Source: a virus. From it: a stretch of 29,345 bases of DNA. Every line of letters starts with the position of its first letter. Positions within the stretch are counted from its first letter, which is position 1. This document shows, piece after piece, positions 14,176 to 22,524 of the stretch. A program made the position numbers and the translations under genes. The notes beneath the pieces were generated by a model. It had not been told where the DNA came from and searched no databases. It saw nothing but the letters and a program-made list of their open reading frames with translations. The stretch is from positions 1-29,345 of IMG/VR virus record IMGVR_UViG_3300008114_003575. One strand, written 5' to 3'.

Positions 14176-14678
14176 AGTATTTAGATTATGAAGTTACTAA
14201 ACTTCCAGACAGTGTAGAAAATTTGTTCTGCAAACCTTTAGACGAAAATGGAGAGATACAAAGGGCTAGCGATGACCAGATGAGAATTATATTATTTTCT
14301 ATGACCTCCGGTAGCCAAGAGATAGATGAAATGTATGACAAGCTAAAGAAAGAATATATGATTCTTCCTATATTGGAGGATAGGCTTAGATCTTTGGGAT
14401 GTAAATTGGATAAAGCTTCAAGGATACTAATTTCCCTTTCGTGTAAAACCCCAGGGGAGGCTGTTATGTATTCTTGTTATCTAGCTTATAAAATGAAAAA
14501 ATTAGGGATTGACTTTTTAGATATTGAAAAAATTTGCACGGATATATTTCCCACTGGTTTTTTTACTGAAAAATCCCTTCATGACCACTGGGATATACAA
14601 AAAGTAAAAACTGAAGGTAATTATGGATCTGATAATTTATTAGATTATAGATCAGCATCAGAAAGTTTAATGAAATAA
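14172..14678 (+). CDS. Hypothetical protein
   Basis: A 168-residue soluble, mainly helical protein. Its ATG overlaps the TGA of the HNH gene (ATGA), so it is translationally coupled to the end of that frame. It begins MKYLDYEVTKLPDSVENLF, which is not a good fit to the tag (no aromatic at 7 and 10, no V/I-x-E). No family recognised. Its position suggests the HNH gene inserted just upstream of it. Confidence 0.65.
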   Translation: MKYLDYEVTKLPDSVENLFCKPLDENGEIQRASDDQMRIILFSMTSGSQEIDEMYDKLKKEYMILPILEDRLRSLGCKLDKASRILISLSCKTPGEAVMYSCYLAYKMKKLGIDFLDIEKICTDIFPTGFFTEKSLHDHWDIQKVKTEGNYGSDNLLDYRSASESLMK

Positions 14679-14713
14679 ATTTATAATATCTTTCTATAAT
14701 AATTAAAAGAAAC

Positions 14714-15040
14714 ATGGAAAGTAATGAATATTTTAATATTGACTTTTTAGTTGATAGATTTTTAGAGGTGAAAGGACAGGATTTAGTTACAAATAAAAAA
14801 TTCAAAGAAAAAGCAGCAGAGAAAAAGAAAGAAGCGGCAGCAGCTGAAGCAGGAGCAACAGGAGCAACAGGAGCTGAAGGAGCAACAGGAGGTGAAGCTG
14901 GATCTGAAGGAGGAGAAATTATCATTAAGGAAATTGTAAATCTTATAAAGGATTATCCTAATGATTACGAGCTAGGTAAAAAAGTTAGAGAAATATTTAG
15001 AGACAAAGTAAAGGAGGAGAAAGATGGTAATAGGGATTGA
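14714..15040 (+). CDS. Small protein with Ala/Lys coil and Gly-Ala-Thr collagen-like repeat
   Basis: A 108-residue protein in three parts: an ordinary N-terminus (~1-35), a Lys/Glu/Ala-rich helix (~33-50), a low-complexity Gly-x-y stretch (GATGATGAEGATGGEAG, ~52-68), and a charged C-terminal helix (~72-108). The repeat is encoded by near-repeated DNA units around ggagcaaca (14848-14892), so its length may vary by slippage. Short collagen-like stretches are common in phage structural proteins, but this one is small and highly charged. The HAD-like gene begins inside its 3' end. Function unknown. Confidence 0.65.
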   Translation: MESNEYFNIDFLVDRFLEVKGQDLVTNKKFKEKAAEKKKEAAAAEAGATGATGAEGATGGEAGSEGGEIIIKEIVNLIKDYPNDYELGKKVREIFRDKVKEEKDGNRD

Positions 15041-15428
15041 TTTTGATGGAACTTGTGTATCCCACGAATTTCCTCTTGTAGGAAACGATATAGGAGCAGT
15101 TTCTGTTCTTAAAGATATTGTAGAAAGTGGGAATAGTCTTATTTTATGGACAATGAGATCTGATAATAATAAAGGTCTTTTCTTAGCTGCCGCTGTAAAA
15201 TGGTTTTCAGATAATGATATACCACTATGGGGAATACAAAGAAATCCCTCACAAGATAGTTGGACTAGTTCTCCTAAAGCTTATTGTGAGCTGTATATAG
15301 ATGACGCAGCTTTAGGATGCCCACTAAGAACAGATTTAGTAATATCTTCTAGACCTTTTGTAGATTGGGAAGAAGTTAGAAAAATCCTAACAAATCAGGG
15401 GGTTATTAAAATAAAGGGAGCTCAATGA
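15024..15428 (+). CDS. HAD-superfamily hydrolase-like protein
   Basis: A 134-residue protein with the HAD signature: IDFDGT (Asp-6 nucleophile, Asp-8 acid/base), a threonine in LILWTMRS (motif II) and YIDDAAL (motif IV, metal-binding acids). It is short, with little cap domain, so the substrate may be a phosphorylated macromolecule or a small nucleotide. A strong Shine-Dalgarno-like AAAGGAGGAG precedes the ATG, which is unusual in this window. It is the first of four overlapping or abutting genes (HAD, SLOG, ClpP, helicase). Confidence 0.8.
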   Translation: MVIGIDFDGTCVSHEFPLVGNDIGAVSVLKDIVESGNSLILWTMRSDNNKGLFLAAAVKWFSDNDIPLWGIQRNPSQDSWTSSPKAYCELYIDDAALGCPLRTDLVISSRPFVDWEEVRKILTNQGVIKIKGAQ

Positions 15429-15940
15429 TCAAGTATTATGCTGGTATAGGTTCTAGAGAAACTCCTCCCGGTATAGAACCAATGATAGAGGAGATATCCA
15501 AGATTCTTAATAAGTTCGGATATGTTCTTAGATCAGGTGGGGCAGATGGATCTGACTATATGTTTGAAAAATATTTTGACGGCGAAAAAGAAATATATCT
15601 TCCTTGGAAAGGATTTAACAAAAATGATTCAGATTTATATCTAGATAACATAGATCCGGATTTAATAGAAAAATCTAAAGAAATAGCTAAAAAATTCCAT
15701 CCATCATGGAATTTTTTATCTGATGGGGGTAGAAAGCTTATGATTCGAAACACTTTTCAAATTCTAGGTAAAGATTTAGAGACTCCTTCTTCTTTCGTTG
15801 TCTGTTGGACACCAGGAGGTAAAATAACAGGAGGGACTGGGCAGGCTTTAAGAATAGCTAAGAGTTTATCTATACCGATATTTAATCTCTACGATAAAGA
15901 TTGCTTACATAAAATAAAATTACACATAACAAATAATTAA
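15425..15940 (+). CDS. SLOG/DprA-like Rossmann nucleotide-binding protein
   Basis: A 171-residue protein with YAGIGSRETPPG at the N-terminus and LRSGGADGSDYMFE (~37-50), the two glycine-rich signatures of the SLOG superfamily (DprA/LOG-like). A third loop, WTPGGKITGGTGQALRIA (~128-145), completes the ligand pocket. Such stand-alone SLOG proteins are frequent in large phages; they are thought to bind nucleotides or their derivatives, but the role is not established. It overlaps the HAD gene by 4 bases (ATGA) and precedes the ClpP gene by 3 bases. Confidence 0.8.
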   Translation: MIKYYAGIGSRETPPGIEPMIEEISKILNKFGYVLRSGGADGSDYMFEKYFDGEKEIYLPWKGFNKNDSDLYLDNIDPDLIEKSKEIAKKFHPSWNFLSDGGRKLMIRNTFQILGKDLETPSSFVVCWTPGGKITGGTGQALRIAKSLSIPIFNLYDKDCLHKIKLHITNN

Positions 15941-15943
15941 AAA

Positions 15944-16516
15944 ATGGCAGAAACAGTTAATTTACCCAATCCAAAAGACCGGAATCTTTTCTTCAATAGA
16001 CAAGTAAACCAAAGCTCGGTAAATGATCTTTGTAAGGATCTAGTAGATATCTCAGAGCATGACCAGTATATCAAAAAGATATATGAAGCACATGATCTTA
16101 TATACGTACCAAAGCCTATTAAAATATATGTAGATTCTTATGGTGGATACGTATATCAATGTCTAGGTCTTATAGGGATAATGGAAACATGTAAAACCGA
16201 GATTCATACAATTGTAACTGGATGTGCTATATCTTGCGGATTTTTAATAGCCATATCAGGACACAAAAGATTCGGATATGATAGATCAACTTATTTATAC
16301 CATCAGGTAGCAGGAGGAGCTTTTGGAAAGGTTAAGGATATAGAGGAGGAACTTTTAGAGATCTTAAGATTACAAGAAACTATAGAGGATATAACCCTAA
16401 GAAAAACTTCAATAAGTAAAAAAATGCTAGAGAAAGTTTATAAAGGCAAAAAAGACTGGTATATGGATAGTGGAGAGGCATTAAAATTAGGTGTAATAGA
16501 CGAAATAATAAAATAA
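15944..16516 (+). CDS. clpP: ClpP-like serine protease
   Basis: A 190-residue ClpP-fold peptidase. The catalytic triad is intact and spaced as in E. coli ClpP: Ser-97 in TGCAISCGF, His-120 in YLYHQVAGG and Asp-171 in KKDWYMDSGEAL. The substrate-binding strand PIKIYVDSYGGYVYQCL and the C-terminal GEALKLGVIDEI are also typical. No Clp ATPase is encoded nearby, so it may work alone, form mixed rings with host ClpP or use host ClpX/A. In some phages ClpP-like enzymes serve as prohead proteases; here it sits in a replication-type cluster, directly before the helicase (one-base overlap), so a regulatory role is equally possible. Confidence 0.9.
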   Translation: MAETVNLPNPKDRNLFFNRQVNQSSVNDLCKDLVDISEHDQYIKKIYEAHDLIYVPKPIKIYVDSYGGYVYQCLGLIGIMETCKTEIHTIVTGCAISCGFLIAISGHKRFGYDRSTYLYHQVAGGAFGKVKDIEEELLEILRLQETIEDITLRKTSISKKMLEKVYKGKKDWYMDSGEALKLGVIDEIIK

Positions 16517-17943
16517 TGTCCGAGGATAAAATTATATCTAAGTCTATAGTAGATCTTTCAACTCTAAACGATGATCAGAGAAAATCATTTGATTTAATGA
16601 AAGATTTCATTTATGACAGGAATGATGACGATATTTATGTTTTAAAGGGATGGGCAGGTACTGGTAAAACATATTGTGTAAGCATACTTGTTAGATATGT
16701 TCTTGATGTAATATATCCAGACAAAAATTGGTACAAAATAGCTGTTACTGGTCCAACGAATAAATCAGTTAGGGTTATTAAAAAAAGTACAGGTATAAAA
16801 AATCCTAGGGTTGTTTTTCAGACTATACATAAAATGTTAGGTCTAACAGAGAGAATAACACAGGACGGGCAACAGGAATTTGTTAACCAGGGTGATTTTG
16901 TTCCACCTATTGAGAAAACAAAATTGCTTATAATAGATGAGGTTTCTATGCTCAATGATGATCTATTCCACGAGATATTGAGATATAGGGATAGGGTTAA
17001 AATTATATGTATGGGAGATCCTGCTCAGATCCCACCAGTCGGTAAGCCTGATTGCATACCATTCAGAGATGAATTTTCTGAAATGTATGGTATAAAAACA
17101 ATAGAGCTTAAAACTATAATGAGACAGAAGGGAGATAATCCAATCATAAGCACTTCTGTTACTATAAGAAATGATCTAGAAAATCCTTACGTTGATACAG
17201 GAAATGATTCTAGATTAAATGATAGAGGCGAAGGGATAGAAATAATAAATCTAAATTCCAGCGACAAAAGAGTTACCTTTTCGGATATATTATCCAGCTA
17301 TTTTAAAACTGAAGAATTTAAAGAAGATTCAGAATATTCTAAGATTATAGCTTGGAGAAATAAAACGGTTGAAACTATGAATAATCTTGTTAGAAAGGTT
17401 ATTTATGGAGAGGAGAATATAGGATCTAAAATATTGATAGGAGAGAAGCTCATAGCTAATAATCCAATAATGGATATGAATCAAATACTTTTTAATACTA
17501 ACGACGAATTCAGTGTTGAGGAGTTTGAGATAAAAAAAGAAAAGGTTAGAGTTGGAGATGATGAGGGTATACTAAAATATTATGAAGCAAGGGTCAGTTA
17601 CTTAAATGATGACGACAAAAGGATTTATTATTATATAGATATACTACACGAGGATAGCGAATCCTATTTTAATGTTCTAGCAGGGAAACTTAAAAAAATA
17701 GCTATAGAGAAAAGAGGAAAAGAAAAATCCTGGATAAAGTACTACGAATTTATTAGAAGATTTGCAGATGTTAGTTATGCTTATGCAATAACAGCTCATA
17801 AATCTCAAGGGAGTACATATAATACAGCTTTTGTTCTCGAAGACGATATAGATGTTAATACTAATGTAGTTGAGAGAAATAGAATAAAATACACAGCATA
17901 CACAAGATCAAGTAAAAAATTATATGTACTTAAACGATTTTAA
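16516..17943 (+). CDS. dda: Dda-like SF1B DNA helicase
   Basis: A 475-residue helicase. Visible motifs are LNDDQRKSF (Q-motif-like), Walker A GWAGTGKT (Lys-51), GPTNKSVR (Ia), LLIIDEVSML (Walker B/motif II), GDPAQIPPVG (III), IMRQ (IV-like) and AITAHKSQGSTY (V/VI region), ending with YTAYTRSSKKLYVL. This is the arrangement of T4 Dda, a 5'-3' helicase that helps start replication and strips proteins from DNA. The length is close to T4 Dda (439) with a somewhat larger C-terminal half. Its start overlaps the ClpP stop by one base. Confidence 0.92.
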   Translation: MSEDKIISKSIVDLSTLNDDQRKSFDLMKDFIYDRNDDDIYVLKGWAGTGKTYCVSILVRYVLDVIYPDKNWYKIAVTGPTNKSVRVIKKSTGIKNPRVVFQTIHKMLGLTERITQDGQQEFVNQGDFVPPIEKTKLLIIDEVSMLNDDLFHEILRYRDRVKIICMGDPAQIPPVGKPDCIPFRDEFSEMYGIKTIELKTIMRQKGDNPIISTSVTIRNDLENPYVDTGNDSRLNDRGEGIEIINLNSSDKRVTFSDILSSYFKTEEFKEDSEYSKIIAWRNKTVETMNNLVRKVIYGEENIGSKILIGEKLIANNPIMDMNQILFNTNDEFSVEEFEIKKEKVRVGDDEGILKYYEARVSYLNDDDKRIYYYIDILHEDSESYFNVLAGKLKKIAIEKRGKEKSWIKYYEFIRRFADVSYAYAITAHKSQGSTYNTAFVLEDDIDVNTNVVERNRIKYTAYTRSSKKLYVLKRF

Positions 17944-18298
17944 TCTAAGACACCTATTAGCAATATTTTTTGCTATTGGTATAGCACACGAGGCTAATAT
18001 TTTATTAGGATTATCATTTCCTATTTTGTCCCTAATTTATACAGTGGGACTACTATTAATAATATTTAATTTTACCCAGCTAAAAAACTATGTTTGGCCT
18101 CCTGGATTAGGTATAATTGGTATTTTTTCACTGATCTATTTTATATTTCTTTTAATTGGATATGGTGAGAAATTTTTTAGAGATCTTTCTTCCGTCATAT
18201 CTATATTGGTTTGGTTTAAATGTATATCATATCTAACAGATAATAATAGCGAGGAAGATCAAGATGACGGGTGGGAAATAAACGAAGAAAATGAATAA
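17924..18298 (+). CDS. Membrane protein with acidic cytoplasmic tail
   Basis: A 124-residue protein with about four transmembrane helices (~9-25, ~29-48, ~57-80, ~87-105) and a very acidic C-terminus (NNSEEDQDDGWEINEENE). It overlaps the helicase gene by 20 bases and the next gene by 8, so it is part of the same transcript. No family recognised. The acidic tail could contact a protein partner. Confidence 0.65.
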   Translation: MYLNDFNLRHLLAIFFAIGIAHEANILLGLSFPILSLIYTVGLLLIIFNFTQLKNYVWPPGLGIIGIFSLIYFIFLLIGYGEKFFRDLSSVISILVWFKCISYLTDNNSEEDQDDGWEINEENE

Positions 18299-18731
18299 AA
18301 AAATGAAGACATCAGAAAAGTATAGACATATAGGATATTCATACCCAGGAGTACCAAATCCATGGAAGCCTATAGTTGAAAAAGCAATAGTAGAGATAGA
18401 AAAAGAAATGTGGCCTAGATGGATACCTCTTTTTATAAAAAGATTGATACATTACTTAGCAACTGGAAATAGTGTGGTTAGGGTTAGAAGTTGGTTCTGG
18501 TATAGAATAAGAACTAAATTAACCAAAGGACAAATTATAACAGACATTAAAGATAAATTTGCTACTCTAAGAATTTATGGACATTTTGGTGAGGAGATAG
18601 AAAAAATAATAGATCAAGCTGAAGACGAATGTTACAAAACATGTGAAAGGTGTGGAGGTAAAGAAAAAGTTAGAAGCGTCGGTAAAGGATGGATATACAA
18701 TCTATGCAAAACGTGTAGAAAGCCAAAATAA
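18291..18731 (+). CDS. Zinc-ribbon-containing hypothetical protein
   Basis: A 146-residue protein. The N-terminal two thirds are aromatic and basic (…WPRWIPLFIKRLIHYL…RSWFWYRIRTKL). Near the C-terminus, CERCGG and CKTC (~120-142) form a four-cysteine zinc ribbon. Phage proteins of this layout are common, but their role is not known to me; a treble-clef or ribbon plus basic residues suggests nucleic-acid binding. Alternative start at 18303 (MKTSEKY). Confidence 0.65.
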   Translation: MNKKMKTSEKYRHIGYSYPGVPNPWKPIVEKAIVEIEKEMWPRWIPLFIKRLIHYLATGNSVVRVRSWFWYRIRTKLTKGQIITDIKDKFATLRIYGHFGEEIEKIIDQAEDECYKTCERCGGKEKVRSVGKGWIYNLCKTCRKPK

Positions 18732-18770
18732 TCATTTTTTATACCAATAAAAAATTCCTATCTTTATAAT

Positions 18771-19589
18771 ATGAAAGTACTAACATTAGGAGATGTACAT
18801 GGTCGTGATAGGTGGATGTTTCATACACACGGAAGCCCTTACGAGTTCAATCATTGGATGACATTGGTTGAAAATGGAGCACCTGCGGACGAAGCTGAAT
18901 TTTGGAAAGAAATGCCTTATATGCAATACGATAAGATTGTATTCGTTGGCGATTATGTTGATAGCTTCGATATTAGCAATGCTGTTATATTAGACAATCT
19001 TAAAAAAATACTTTTCTTTAAAAAAGCATTACCTGATAAGGTTGTACTTTTACTTGGAAATCATGATATTCAATATTTCGTTCCTAACGAAGTATGTAGC
19101 GGATATAGAGCAGAAATGAAACCCGATCTTTATCAGTTATTTACTGAGAATAAAGAATGTTTTAAAGTGGCTCACTTAGAGAAGGATAATACAGGGGTTA
19201 AGTATTTATGGACACATGCAGGTGTTACTAATGGATGGCTAAAAGATGTTTGTAAAGATATTAATAATCCAAGATATAGACATTACGAAATAGCTAAGGA
19301 TTTTGATCCAAATGACCTAGAGAAATTTATAAACGATCTATTTGAGCTTCGGGTTGACAATATATTTAATGTTGATGCTCACAGCGGGGGATATAACTTA
19401 TGGGCAGGACCATTTTGGATTAGACCTACAATCTTAAATGATTATCCTTTAGAAGGTGTTAATCAGATAGTAGGACACACACCACAAAAAACTGTTAAAG
19501 ATATCATCTGTGGAAAAGTTACTCATTATTTAGTAGATTGTCTTTTTGATGACTGTGATGAAGTACTTGTTTTAGATATTGAGAAATGA
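18771..19589 (+). CDS. Calcineurin-like (PPP-family) metallophosphatase
   Basis: A 272-residue phosphatase with all metal-binding motifs: GDVHGRD (Asp-8, His-10), VGDYVDS, LLGNHD, a His in WTHAGV and IVGHTPQ. This set is that of PPP-family phosphoprotein phosphatases and the related ApaH/PrpE enzymes (lambda phosphatase is the phage example). The substrate may be a phosphoprotein or a dinucleotide. It lies two genes before the histidine kinase, so a link with phosphorelay signalling is possible, but a gap and a separate candidate promoter stand between them. Confidence 0.9.
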   Translation: MKVLTLGDVHGRDRWMFHTHGSPYEFNHWMTLVENGAPADEAEFWKEMPYMQYDKIVFVGDYVDSFDISNAVILDNLKKILFFKKALPDKVVLLLGNHDIQYFVPNEVCSGYRAEMKPDLYQLFTENKECFKVAHLEKDNTGVKYLWTHAGVTNGWLKDVCKDINNPRYRHYEIAKDFDPNDLEKFINDLFELRVDNIFNVDAHSGGYNLWAGPFWIRPTILNDYPLEGVNQIVGHTPQKTVKDIICGKVTHYLVDCLFDDCDEVLVLDIEK

Positions 19590-19909
19590 TAAGAAAATTT
19601 AAGTTTTATAAGGAAGAAGATAATAGATGGTTTGTAGATCTACCTGAATGGGAAGGTGAAAAAGACGATCTTGAAATGGTTCTAGGAGCAGATACTCTTT
19701 TAGAGATATTATCCGGAGAATCTGACTATTGCTTTGTCACTTTTTCTGATGAACCATTTGAAGATTCTAAGATACTTTCTTATGATCATAATGAATCTAC
19801 ACAAGGATATTATAACAATGACGCATGGCACGGACCATCTACAATCTGGCTCTGTTACGTTACTGAATTTGTATTTGGTAAATATCCAGAAAAGATCTAC
19901 TATAAATAG
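19586..19909 (+). CDS. Small acidic conserved hypothetical protein
   Basis: A 107-residue acidic protein overlapping the phosphatase stop by 4 bases. The start IRKFKFYKEEDNRWFVDLPEWEG resembles a conserved family of bacterial hypothetical proteins (possibly DUF6717; recalled, not verified). Tryptophan- and aspartate-rich; no catalytic motif visible. Probably co-translated with the phosphatase. Confidence 0.65.
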   Translation: MIRKFKFYKEEDNRWFVDLPEWEGEKDDLEMVLGADTLLEILSGESDYCFVTFSDEPFEDSKILSYDHNESTQGYYNNDAWHGPSTIWLCYVTEFVFGKYPEKIYYK

Positions 19910-19939
19910 ATAATTCCATATTAATTTTATGGTACGGGG

Positions 19940-19949
19940 GGATATATAA
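19940..19949 (+). promoter_or_regulatory. Candidate phage promoter element GGATATATAA upstream of the histidine kinase
   Basis: The decamer follows a run of G (19936-19941) and ends 15 bases before the GTG start of the kinase gene, giving a short leader. It would control the three-gene signalling operon 19965-23096. Confidence 0.5.
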
Positions 19950-19964
19950 AAGAAAATATTTCCT

Positions 19965-22100
19965 GTGAAAAAATTTAGGTTATCATTTTCTGTAGCATCA
20001 GCTATTCTAATTATGCTGTTTTTCTTTATAGCAAAAACATCTGTTACATTTGGTATAGTTAAGGATTCAAATTTTTATAATTTAATTGAGTACGCATGTT
20101 TTATTTCATTTTGCTTACCTGCATACTTTATAGCAAAAACTTTTTTAAAGAAAAGAAAAGAGGAGAAGAAGAAATTAGATTATAATAAAAAATTATCAGA
20201 CTCTCTGATTAACCAATCTCATAATGAGGTATTTTTTTCAGGTAATGTAGAAGCTGGATCTGCTATTCTTTCTAAGGAGGTTTCGGATACAATAGAATCT
20301 GATAGATGTTCTTTCTGGCTTTATAATAACGATCGTACATCTATTATTTGTCAGAATCTTTATGTGAGATCTGAAAATAATTTCTACAATAATATAGAGT
20401 TATTTGAGAAAGACTTTTTACCGTATTTTGAAGCAATTAAAGAGAATCCAATAATTGTTGCAAATAATGCAGAAACACATCCAGCAACTTCTTGTTTTTT
20501 AGAAACATATCTTAAACCATTAGGTGTAAAATCTATGCTTGATGTTCCTATTTGGTATAAAGGAAAAGTAATAGGTGTTATATGTATTGAAAGTCTTTCA
20601 CCAAGAATATGGAACAAGGAGGAGGTAGATTTCGCACAGATGCTTTCTTCTTTATATTCTTTCGGGTATTCTGTTAAGGAGTCTAATAAATTATCTGATG
20701 AAATAATAGAAAATGAAAAATTTCTTGATGCAGCATCTATTATATCAGTTGCTGACGAAAAAGGAAAAATAACTTACGTAAATCAAAGATTCACTGATGT
20801 TTCTGGATATTCATTAGAAGAAGTTATAGGAAAAGATCATAATATAGTAAACTCTGGTACGCATCCTAAGGAGTTTTGGACAGATATGTACAAGACAGTT
20901 GTAGCTGATAAAAAAATATGGAATGCGGTTTGTACAAATAGAGCTAAAGACGGAAGCCTATATTACGTAGATACTTTTATCAAAGCTAGATTCGACGAGA
21001 ATAATAAACTTTCCGGATTCTCCTCTATACGTCAGGATGTAACAGATTTAAAAAGAAAAGAGGTTGAGATATCCAATAGAATGAATGCTATTAATAGATC
21101 AAATGCTGTTATTGAATTTGATCCGTATGGTAATATAAAATTTGCAAATGATTCATTTTTGGAAATTTTAGGGTATTCGCATGATGAAATAGAAGGAAAA
21201 CATCACAGTATATTTATAGAGGATTCAGAAAAAAATAGTAAAGCCTATTTAGATTTTTGGGAATCTTTAAGAGATGGAAAATTCTTTAGAGGAGAGATTA
21301 CTAGAAAGAAAAAAAGCGGAAAGCTAATTTATCTACAAGCAACTTATAATCCTATCATAGGAAATGACGGAAAAACATATAGAGTAATGAAAATCGCTAC
21401 TGATATTACTGAAAGTTTTAACCAGCAGAAAGAGTTAGAAAAGAAAAATACATATCTTGAGCATGCTGCTAAAATACTTAGACATGACATGCACAGTGGT
21501 ATTAACACATATATGCCTAGAGGATTAAGCTCTTTGGATAGAAGATTATCAGAGGATCAAATAAAAGAACTTAAAGTTGAAGCTCCTATTAAAATGATTA
21601 AAGAGGGTCTTAGACATACGCAAAAAGTTTATAAAGGTGTATACGAATTTACAAATCTTGTAAAAAAAGACGTGGTCCTTAATAGAACTGAATGTGACTT
21701 AAAATATATTTTAGATGATTACCTATCAGCAACTGCATATAGACCTCAGGTAGATCTATCAGATATTGGTACTTTAAGTGTAAACGAAGCTCTATTTTGT
21801 ACAGCATTAGATAATCTAATTAGAAATGGGCTAAAATATAATGATAGTGATAATAAAATAGTAAAGATCTATAGAATAGATGATACATTATATGTTGAAG
21901 ATAACGGAAGAGGATTAAGCTCTGAAGAGTTTAAGTTACTTTCTCAGCCATATACCCGTAAGGAAGGTCAGAAAGAGGCAGGAACGGGATTAGGATTAAA
22001 TATATGTATAGCAATATTAGAAGAACATGGGTTCAGTGTTTCTTGTGATAAACTTCCTCATGTGGGAAGTCAAATAAAAATAAATTTAAAAAATGATTGA
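19965..22100 (+). CDS. Membrane histidine kinase with GAF and two PAS domains
   Basis: A 711-residue sensor kinase starting at GTG 19965. Two transmembrane helices (~10-30, ~40-60) have almost no external loop, so sensing is probably internal. A GAF domain follows (~75-235, LDVPIWYKGKVIGVICIES), then PAS1 (~250-365, ending SSIRQDVTDLKRKE) and PAS2 (~370-485, ending KIATDITESFNQQ). The phospho-acceptor helix contains His-507 in ILRHDMHSGIN. The ATP-binding domain has N-box DNLIRNGLKYN, G1 VEDNGRGL and G2 GTGLGLNIC, so kinase activity should be intact. It overlaps the receiver gene by 8 bases. Phage-encoded full-length histidine kinases are rare; it may take over or feed into host phosphorelays, with PAS/GAF ligands unknown. 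Confidence 0.93.
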   Translation: MKKFRLSFSVASAILIMLFFFIAKTSVTFGIVKDSNFYNLIEYACFISFCLPAYFIAKTFLKKRKEEKKKLDYNKKLSDSLINQSHNEVFFSGNVEAGSAILSKEVSDTIESDRCSFWLYNNDRTSIICQNLYVRSENNFYNNIELFEKDFLPYFEAIKENPIIVANNAETHPATSCFLETYLKPLGVKSMLDVPIWYKGKVIGVICIESLSPRIWNKEEVDFAQMLSSLYSFGYSVKESNKLSDEIIENEKFLDAASIISVADEKGKITYVNQRFTDVSGYSLEEVIGKDHNIVNSGTHPKEFWTDMYKTVVADKKIWNAVCTNRAKDGSLYYVDTFIKARFDENNKLSGFSSIRQDVTDLKRKEVEISNRMNAINRSNAVIEFDPYGNIKFANDSFLEILGYSHDEIEGKHHSIFIEDSEKNSKAYLDFWESLRDGKFFRGEITRKKKSGKLIYLQATYNPIIGNDGKTYRVMKIATDITESFNQQKELEKKNTYLEHAAKILRHDMHSGINTYMPRGLSSLDRRLSEDQIKELKVEAPIKMIKEGLRHTQKVYKGVYEFTNLVKKDVVLNRTECDLKYILDDYLSATAYRPQVDLSDIGTLSVNEALFCTALDNLIRNGLKYNDSDNKIVKIYRIDDTLYVEDNGRGLSSEEFKLLSQPYTRKEGQKEAGTGLGLNICIAILEEHGFSVSCDKLPHVGSQIKINLKND

Positions 22101-22524
22101 TTCAATTTTATTGGTAGATGACGAAAGTTTATTTCATCTTGTATTTGAGGATGCTTGTAGCCTTCTTGACATTTCTCTTTCTTTAGAAAGCCTTGATAGC
22201 TCAGATGAAGCTGCTAAACTTTTTTCTGGGTGGCAAAAAGATCCTGAGGGAAAACCTGAATGTGTATTCGTAGACTTGAACATAATTGGATCTTCTTATG
22301 ATGGTATTGAATTAATTCGTAAGATCAATTTTGAGTATGGTAATAATGTTGTTATTGGGATAATATCTTCATCTAATGAACCAGAGGAACAAGCTAAAGC
22401 AGTTAAAGCTGGGGCTCAATTTTGGATTATAAAATCTGATGATATTGAACCGAGATTAGAGGATTTCAAAAATGATTTTCCTGGATATAAGAACAGAACC
22501 AATCCATTTAAGATTTATAAGTAA
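22093..22524 (+). CDS. Single-domain response regulator (receiver)
   Basis: A 143-residue receiver domain with no output domain. Acid pocket Asp-9/Asp-10 in LLVDDE, phospho-acceptor Asp-61 in VFVDLN, the Ser switch in GIISSS, and the conserved Lys in FWIIKSDD are all present. Lone receivers act through protein binding, as CheY and Spo0F do. It lies between the kinase and a coiled-coil membrane protein with overlaps on both sides (8 bases and 1 base), so the three should be made in fixed proportion. The likely partners are that membrane protein or a host phosphotransfer protein. Confidence 0.92.
   Translation: MIDSILLVDDESLFHLVFEDACSLLDISLSLESLDSSDEAAKLFSGWQKDPEGKPECVFVDLNIIGSSYDGIELIRKINFEYGNNVVIGIISSSNEPEEQAKAVKAGAQFWIIKSDDIEPRLEDFKNDFPGYKNRTNPFKIYK

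Noticed and set aside
14563-14925. A 120-codon minus-strand ORF with an Ala/Pro/Ser-rich start
   Set aside because: It is the antisense of the Gly-Ala-Thr repeat and spans two plus-strand genes and the gap between them; its low-complexity beginning is a by-product of the repeat.
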